DNA from: Pseudothauera nasutitermitis
GTDB taxonomy: Bacteria > Pseudomonadota > Gammaproteobacteria > Burkholderiales > Rhodocyclaceae
Length of the DNA: 64,000 nucleotides
Reading direction: 5' to 3'
NCBI RefSeq assembly: GCF_004801295.1
Contig: NZ_SSOC01000010.1
Location: 46,180 to 110,179 of the forward strand
Position 1 is the first letter of the stretch. Every line of letters starts with the position of its first letter. The notes under the pieces were generated by a model, which made no database searches, was not told the origin of the DNA, and saw only the letters and a list, made by a program, of their open reading frames with translations. This document shows positions 62,888 to 64,000 of the stretch, piece by piece. A program made the translations under genes and the position numbers.

Positions 62888-64000
62888 ATGGCCACCAGCC
62901 AAGCCATCGCCACCGTCGTCACCGTCACCGGGCAGGCCTTTGCCCGCGACGCGGAAGGAAATCTGCGCGCCCTCAAGGCGGGCGATGTCCTGCATGAAGG
63001 CGAGGTCGTCATCACCTCGTCCGGCGGACGGGTCGAACTGGCTACCCTGGAAGGCGAGTTGCTGGCCTTCGGCGAGCATCAATCCATCGCGGTCACCGCC
63101 GATCTTTCCGAAGAAACCCGTCCTCAGGCTGCGGATGCCGCGCTGGCCGACGGCACGGTCGAACAGATCCTCCAGGCGCTCGACAGCGGCGCCAGCCTCG
63201 ACGACCTCCTCGAAGCCCCGGCGGCCGGCCTGTCCGGCGGTGCCGGCGGCGACGGCAGCAACTTCGTGCGTCTGCTGCGCATCAGCGAAGGAGTGGACCC
63301 GCTGGCGTTCGAGTTCAATCCGGCAACCATTGTCAATGTCGAAGAGTTTCAGAATGGTTTCGCGGAGGAAGGCGACGGTACGGGGTCGTCCTCGTCCGGC
63401 CCCCAGACTACGCCCGACGTCACGCTGAGCTTCGACATCAGTGACGCGGGGATCGGCACCATCGTCGGTACGGTCCAGAACGCGACCAGCGTCACCGTGA
63501 CCATCAGCGGCAGTGACGGCAGCAACTACGGTCCGTTCCCGGCCACGCTGAATCCGGATGGCACCTGGAGCGTCGATCTCAGCGGCCAGCACTTCGACGA
63601 AGAAGTCACGTATACCGCCACCGCCACCGCCAGGGATGCGGCGGGCAGGACCGACGTGGCGACCGACTCGTCCAGCTACGACCTGCTGCCGACCGTCGGG
63701 GTGAGCTTCGACATCAGTGATGCGGGCGTGGGCACCCTGACCGGTACCAGTGAGCACGCGACCAGCGTGTCGGTGAGCATCAGCGGCAGCGACGGCAGCA
63801 GCTACGGTCCGTTCCCGGCGACACTGAACCCGGATGGCACCTGGAGTGTGGACCTCTCCGGCATCACCTTCCCCGAGGAAGTCACCTACACGGCGACGGC
63901 CACGGCCACGGACAACGCGAGCAACACCGCGACGGATACGGACACCGCGGGCTACGACCTGCTGCCGACCGTCGGGGTGAGCTTCGAGATCAGCGATGCG
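62888..64000 (+). CDS. LapA/BapA-type giant adhesin with retention module, N-terminal part (runs off window)
   Basis: The first 371 residues of a very large secreted surface adhesin. Residues 1-110 form an LapA-like N-terminal retention module (VTVTGQAFARDAEGNLRALK, GGRVELATLEGELLAFGE). PAAG at 111-114 matches the dialanine site cut by the LapG periplasmic protease, which releases the adhesin when c-di-GMP falls. From about residue 175 come Ig-like repeats of 92 residues (FDISDAGVGTLTGTSE, GSDGSSYGPFPATLNPDGTW, YTATATATDNASN). There is no Sec signal, as expected for type I secretion with a C-terminal signal outside the window. Confidence 0.93.
   Translation, partial: MATSQAIATVVTVTGQAFARDAEGNLRALKAGDVLHEGEVVITSSGGRVELATLEGELLAFGEHQSIAVTADLSEETRPQAADAALADGTVEQILQALDSGASLDDLLEAPAAGLSGGAGGDGSNFVRLLRISEGVDPLAFEFNPATIVNVEEFQNGFAEEGDGTGSSSSGPQTTPDVTLSFDISDAGIGTIVGTVQNATSVTVTISGSDGSNYGPFPATLNPDGTWSVDLSGQHFDEEVTYTATATARDAAGRTDVATDSSSYDLLPTVGVSFDISDAGVGTLTGTSEHATSVSVSISGSDGSSYGPFPATLNPDGTWSVDLSGITFPEEVTYTATATATDNASNTATDTDTAGYDLLPTVGVSFEISDA
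63425..64000 (+). repeat. Exact 276-bp tandem repeat units in the adhesin
   Basis: The sequence (C/G)TGAGCTTCGA starts at 63425, 63701 and 63977, that is a period of exactly 276 bp (92 codons). The two complete units are very similar at nucleotide level, including synonymous sites; the third is cut by the window edge. Recent homogenisation by recombination is likely. Confidence 0.9.

Overview
The window looks like a chromosome segment of a denitrifying or nitrate-respiring betaproteobacterium, most likely of the Rhodocyclales (Thauera/Azoarcus-like). The reasons are the high GC content with strong G/C third positions, the gmk-rpoZ-spoT block followed by a DUF3460 gene and an exonuclease/GIY-YIG fusion (a betaproteobacterial neighbourhood), and a periplasmic nitrate reductase operon joined to a full cytochrome c maturation operon. 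The genus is inference only.

Left edge (1-7.4 kb): an accessory island with visibly lower GC. On the minus strand an operon-like row runs DUF6088/AbiEi-like regulator, AbiEii-like nucleotidyltransferase (with substituted catalytic acids), DNA cytosine-C5 methyltransferase, and an AAA-type ATPase cut by the window start. Next come a decayed IS66 transposase, a solitary N6-adenine methyltransferase and a VapBC-type toxin-antitoxin pair. From 7.4 kb the core genome begins: gmk, rpoZ, spoT/rel, DUF3460, and a DnaQ-GIY-YIG nuclease.

12.2-29.4 kb is a respiratory block. A Crp/Fnr-type regulator is divergent from a NarX-like sensor kinase and NarL-like regulator, then napFDAGHBC, then ccmABCDEFGHI. 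Most genes overlap by ATGA, so this is one tightly packed transcription unit whose second half makes the c-type cytochromes needed by NapB and NapC. A perfect TTGAC-N4-GTCAA site stands before napF, and a perfect 7-2-7 NarL-type palindrome lies between the regulator and the sensor. A small REP-like element that carries a stop codon at one end and a Shine-Dalgarno sequence at the other sits between napG and napH; a second copy sits between vapB and vapC.

29.4-48.8 kb is mixed: alr, a small basic protein, tag, an adenylate cyclase-FHA fusion, DUF2784, a cobalamin riboswitch with a BtuB-like receptor and a propeller-like partner protein, a YgiQ radical SAM protein, a GbsR-type regulator with two matching operators controlling a DUF393 (frameshifted)-SDR-DUF2269 operon, a secreted PPC-like protein, a CMD/MFS pair divergent from a LysR gene, a GST, and a DUF3396-like protein.

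48.8-57.8 kb is a copper/silver module: cusF-cusC-cusB-cusA on the minus strand, divergent from cusR-cusS-DUF411, with one palindromic cop-type box between. 57.8-64 kb starts a Lap-type adhesin locus: a PilZ protein, LapB/LapC-like type I secretion genes, an atypical LuxR regulator, and the first part of a giant repetitive adhesin with a PAAG LapG-type cleavage site and an exact 276-bp repeat, running off the right edge.
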